From contig NC_035433.2 in the NCBI RefSeq assembly GCF_002127325.2, positions 141,638,760 through 141,702,759 on the forward strand: DNA of 64,000 nt. Direction: 5' to 3'. The translations under genes were made by a program, and so were the position numbers. Positions 59,718 through 64,000 of the stretch are shown here, piece after piece. The notes under the pieces are model-generated. The model was not told where the DNA came from and did no database searches. It worked only from the letters and a program-made list of their open reading frames with translations. Origin of the DNA: Helianthus annuus. Lineage: Eukaryota > Streptophyta > Magnoliopsida > Asterales > Asteraceae. How positions within the stretch are numbered: the first letter of the stretch is position 1; each line of letters opens with the position of its first letter.

Positions 59718-62495
59718 TGTCACACCCCAACCGATGGCGGAATCATCGGGGCATGGCACTGAGCGAAACAGATTGTCCAGAAGTTTCCACAACAACTATC
59801 ATTACTATTTAGTTTAAATAATACATCCCATACCGTATCCCAAATAGTAAAACAAATTATTACAGATAACATCTAGTCAAATATTCCATTCCGACAACTC
59901 AGATTCAAATATAAATATTGTTCAAATGCTTCTAGAGACTCGATCTGCAAGATCTACAGACAACTATGCTCTAGCCGCTTATTCTAAGCTCGCCTTCCTA
60001 GCAGATAAGCATCCTAATTGCCTGCCACATACGTTAAAATAAAGTCAATACATAAAATGTAAAGGTGAGCATACAAGTTTGATATAGCATATAGAGTTCG
60101 AAATAGTTTACGCATAACCAGCACATACACAGAGGAAAACGAAGCATGTTAATTATCGACATGGATCTATCGATACCAATGACTGCGGGTTGACTGCCCG
60201 AGGCAGTTCGCAATACATGATTACCACCGCAATCCATGCAAGTAATGGTCCTTAACAACCCCCGTGTGAACGGGTGCTGAGTCCAAACTATAGTACTATC
60301 GTCGTTAAGGCAGGTAGACAGCATTCCACGTGTAAACATAACAACAAGCATTCATTTAGTCACGTAATACATGCAGAACGGTTAGCGTTTAAATAATTGA
60401 GTAGTGTGTTCGATTGTGATTTAGATAAGTAACGTATGTAACACCCAAAAGTGCTAAAGCAAAAAGGGTTCGAGTATACTCACAGCGATTGATGGATTGA
60501 AGGGAGCGCTTGAGAGTAGGGTTAGCCTGGATAGTTCGATAGCATAACGATGAGTAACGCGTAAAACGAATACAAGTGTTGATGGATCGAACAGCCTGGT
60601 CGATCGGACAGTAGGTTCGATCGGACGGGTTGTTCGTTCGGTTTGACAGTCCGTTCGGTCAGCCTGTTCGGTCGGCCGGTAGGCTCGATCGGTTGGGCTG
60701 TTCGAGTGGATTGTTTCTTCCTTTGAGTAGGATGTGTTTGTGTATGATGGCTTGACCTTTTGAAGTTTTTGTTGTAGTATTTGAGAACATTGAAGTGTCC
60801 TTACCTTTCAGGTCGATCGATCGAACGGGCCGTTCGATCGGCCGGCTTAACCGATCGGTTAGGTACCTCAGTAATAAGTCCTCAGCAGGATGTCACCTGA
60901 TCGGACGGCATGTTTGATCGGGTGGCACTCCAACACGTCGAACGAGTTGAAAATCGATTAAGTGTTGAAGCATAGTATCTCATGATCCGAAGAGTAATTC
61001 AAGTCAAACCGTAGTTCGATCGATCAGCACTTCGTTCAACACTAGACTTCATGAAATTGTTAAAGTGTGGGGCCACGTGCTAGCCGATCGGCTGACATGT
61101 CCGATCGGTTGGGCTGTTCATTCGAACAACCTGTCCGATCGGTCAGCATCCTGACCTGGTCGGCCTGTTCGTCTAACACTTGGCTGTTCTGATGGTTTGA
61201 CATTATATCGAGGTATTTTGACAACGAGCTGAACCATGGAACCTTCGTTCCTACTTGTTTCCCCTGCTCGGACATGAATCACCCAAGTCCGGCCGGTAAA
61301 CGGTTCGTAACGGAGTTTATAGTTTAACCCGAAATCAGTGAACCTCATAGATAGAATCCGAATCTTGAACCACACAACTATTAGAGTGATTAGTGAGTTG
61401 GCTCAGCTTCGTTTCCACCGGTTTGAAGGCATTGAGTGTAAAAGAGTTGAAAGAAAGTTGGAAAATCCATCTTTCAATCCTTTACATCGTGTAAATGTTT
61501 AGATCTAGGATAGATCTTTGTTTGTTTATGTGGAAATCGGCTAGATCCAAGTGACTCTTGGTGGATTGAGGCCAAAACATGAAGTTCTTCAAGAACATCA
61601 TGATGACATCATCCTAGAACACTTAGATCTTGATGATTTCACGGTTAGAAATCAAGGTTTGAAAGATAGAAAGGTGTAGGAGCGTGCATTGATCAAGAAA
61701 GTACAAGATTTAGGATGAAATCTTACCGGGATTGAAGAAATTTGAGGAAAAGTGAAGAGCACGAGCTGGTCGGTCAGAGAGTTTCCAAAAGTGGAAAGAA
61801 TGACAATGATAAGGCTATTTATAGGCTTCCCAAAGAGGAAAGGGCTGGCCGATCGGCCAGGCATCCCGATCGGACAGCCTGCTCGATCGGACAGTCCGTC
61901 CGATCGGCTGGGCTGTTCGATCGGCTAGGCGCCTGATCGATCAACAGTCTGTTTCGAGCGTTTGATGCGACGATTTCTGATATTTCGATTTCGATTGAAG
62001 ACAATACGAATACGATAGAGTTTCCTATTCAAATTACTTTTAATCCCAACCACTATATCTACATACAAGCATCTATATTTCGCACTATTTTTTCGCCACC
62101 ATTTATCATAATTCGGTTTCGATTGAGTTTGATTGAGTTTCGAGTTTCGATTCGATTGATCACCACACATAACATAAAGTAAACATGCACAAGTAACACA
62201 TAAGGCACACACACACGTATACTAACACCAGAATTCGCGTAATTCGAGTTTCGAGTTCGATGATGATTCGATTAGCTTGATTATTAATTGATTGACTTTA
62301 TCGCATTGATACTTCCTACTATTCACAGGCGTAAAGCGTTTCACGTCGATAAACATTCGATTACTTTGATTAATAATACTTACTCCACATAATACAACTA
62401 ACAGAAACACCAACATAGAATAGACTAACTGTAGTCAAAGAAGTCAATCTTGACTTTGACTTTGACTTTGACATTCGGTAACACGGGGTGTTACA
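59718..62495 (-). repeat. 5' LTR of the Tekay-type element
   Basis: A complete LTR of 2778 bp with ends TGTCACACCCCAACC and CGGGGTGTTACA on the plus strand. The minus strand has CCTATAAATAGCC (complement of about 61814-61826) as the likely promoter. CGATCGG-type motifs form several clusters (60595-60670, 60820-60915, 61080-61145 and 61848-61945). Confidence 0.92.
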
Positions 62496-63625
62496 GCGAA
62501 AGTCCCTAGGGTTTCGTCACAACCCTAGCCAAACAGTTAACCTTTCTTTCATTCAGCCGTATGTTATCAATTTCATCAATACGCAGATATATCTAACAAT
62601 AGATTCAATGATAATCATGTATTCTAGATATGTATTACCATGCATTCAAGGCGTAACAGTAAATCATCATATATTAAACTTGCACACTATGCATAACAGT
62701 TTACAAAGCTTTCATACAGTCCACACAATCATAACATAATCGTACTTGATGATCACATAGATCTACTGGTTCATTACTTATCAAGAATCATCATATAACT
62801 ATGATCTAAACATTTCGATCAGATCCTATGAGAGCATTCGTCAATCATGAACAACCGATAACAATATGAAAGGTTCATGAAACATTCCAAACCCTAATCA
62901 ACACAATATGAATGTACGGTTTCTAGGAAAGAACCATAGATCATGTGAATGGGTAGGCAGATACTTGAGACCATTAATCCGCGTATAAGGACCGAGGGGC
63001 ATGAGTGATAGATCTATTTGGGTGTAGCGAGCCCACACCCATGAGGACCAGGGTGGCCCATAGGGTGACTATGTCTTCCAGCCGGAAGGCCGGTACAAAT
63101 TTGCTAGGTTTGAGTCTTCCTACACCGTCACACATATCAGTGGCCTTGCAAACCATTGGTGATCTTTTCCTTGTTTGCTTTCATACCGGGATTTACATAC
63201 ACTGTTTACAAAGGTTTATACATACTTATACAAACACATGAACTCGCTCAACTTTTGTTGATGTTTTCAAATTACATGTATTTCAGGGAACTAAGTGGAT
63301 CTGGCAGGTGTTGCATGTTTTCAAGCTGCGTCACAAATAAAAGATGTCATCCGGGTGTATCCTATTCCTGGACGGGATACATGTTTCTAAACCAGGTTTT
63401 ATTTAAGGTCTTTTGTTGAGTCTTCGTGAACTCATTTGAACGGGTTGTGGTTGTAACTTAAAACTTGGTGTCTATGTTTCAGACAAGTATGTTGTGGTGT
63501 TTTCTAAACTTAATATATGGATGAACATCTTATAGTTTTATCATATAGCGTTGTTATGATTGAATGCTATGGTATTAAGAAAGTCACACCAATAATCACG
63601 CTTCCGCAAAAGTCAGGGTGTGACA

Positions 63626-64000
63626 GAAACACACATGATTAACCTCATTTTTTCACCCCATAAACATGGTTAATTATACTTTAAAACTTACTTACAATTA
63701 ATTTGTTTAAACAGCCACAAAGGCTCAAAAATCAACTTTAGGGCTCAACTAGTTTAGCACACGTTAAACGTTTGCCACTCGTTTCACGACAATTTTATTA
63801 CTTGTACATACATCAACCCAAAAACTCATTATAATAGTTAGAATAGAGCATACATAACTCACATGCATCAACTAGATCTAGATCGATCTCTAGCTATTTA
63901 TTCATTTCTTAGGACCCAAATAGGCCGAAACCACCAAAACTGTTGCTTGTCGTCGTTATTCATCACCCTAGAGCTCCGGTTATTAGCTGCGAACCACCAA
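63626..64000. other. Right flank of the outer LTR
   Basis: No gene recognised. The first 110 bp (ACATGGTTAATTATAC, then AAGGCTCAAAAA) resemble 22435-22530 in an intron of the PHD gene, so it may be a shared repeat. The rest is unassigned. Confidence 0.4.

Larger units (their letters stand above)
49508..62495 (-). mobile_element. Tekay-type Ty3/gypsy chromovirus-lineage retrotransposon
   Basis: The element is bounded by TGTCACACCCCAACC (49508) and GGGGTGTTACA (62495), with target duplication GCGAA (49503-49507 and 62496-62500). Order on the minus strand is LTR (59718-62495), primer site TGGTATCAGAGCC (complement of 59702-59714), gag-pol (53879-58525), purine tract AAGGGGAGGC next to 53786, and LTR (49508-53785). 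A C-terminal chromodomain and the domain order place it in Tekay/Del. The left LTR has an internal deletion and a nested solo LTR. Two stops and a protease change make this copy defective. Confidence 0.93.
38307..63625 (-). mobile_element. Outer solo LTR (Ty3/gypsy), split by two later insertions
   Basis: The plus strand starts TGTCACACCCCC (38307) and ends AGGGTGTGACA (63625), with flanking 5-mers TAAAC and GAAAC (four of five equal). After removal of the two inner elements, the parts 38307-39363, 49408-49507 and 62501-63625 join to about 2.3 kb. No primer site, coding region or second LTR belongs to it, so it is probably a solo LTR left by LTR-LTR recombination. Orientation is inferred from the terminal style of the other LTRs here. 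Confidence 0.7.

Noticed and set aside
38307..63625. A full-length outer retrotransposon with two LTRs
   Set aside because: The joined outer pieces contain no primer site, polypurine tract or coding domain; a solo LTR explains them better.

Overview
This is a 64 kb window of plant nuclear DNA. It is AT-rich and dominated by introns and transposons. Two spliced host genes read cleanly, both on the minus strand: a pectinesterase at 5904-9721 (5 exons, 403 codons) and a long PHD-finger/GNAT acyltransferase gene of the IDM1-like type at 14541-24926 (17 exons, 912 codons). The repeat families (Tekay-type and Athila-like Ty3/gypsy elements whose ends read TGTCACACCC or TGTAACACC, Helitrons, MULE and hAT MITEs, a tRNA-derived SINE) fit a eudicot. 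Asteraceae is my best guess, but that rests on remembered repeat style and not on a search.

Left part (1-5500): an exon fragment of a ubiquitin-specific protease gene (249-733) is split by a SINE with a perfect 17-bp target duplication. A 3'-truncated Ty1/copia element (1000-3991, minus) follows. Next is a Harbinger/PIF-like derivative (about 4265-5500) that holds a piece of plastid rpoB (a NUPT) next to a decayed transposon ORF.

5.9-25 kb: the two host genes, each with introns full of MITEs. Between them lie an hAT MITE with an 8-bp target duplication (10974-11346) and a 2.8 kb Mutator-like element with long TIRs and a perfect 9-bp target duplication (11486-14281). The Mutator-like element encloses decayed retroelement-like ORFs. 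The PHD gene carries a tandemly duplicated 87-nt exon and a 3 x 60 bp coding minisatellite.

25.5-37 kb is a Helitron cluster. Helitron A (plus, 25583-27339) and a candidate 8.2 kb Helitron B (minus, 27352-35545) lie tail to tail, 12 bp apart. B contains exons of a GH3 beta-glucan exohydrolase and an IQD calmodulin-binding gene, all on its own strand, so it looks like a gene-capturing Helitron. Two more Helitron-like copies of one family lie in opposite orientations (about 28480-29663 and 35826-37095).

37-64 kb is a nested retrotransposon stack. A LINE reverse-transcriptase fragment is interrupted by a probable solo LTR (ends 38307 and 63625). That LTR was entered by a gag-protease-only Athila-like element (39364-49402, duplication CTACT) and by a Tekay-type chromovirus-lineage element (49508-62495, duplication GCGAA). 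The Tekay element's left LTR was in turn entered by a 3.3 kb solo LTR (50280-53608, duplication CTATT). The target duplications give the order of events. No RNA genes other than the SINE's tRNA-like head were seen, and no CRISPR or prokaryotic features.
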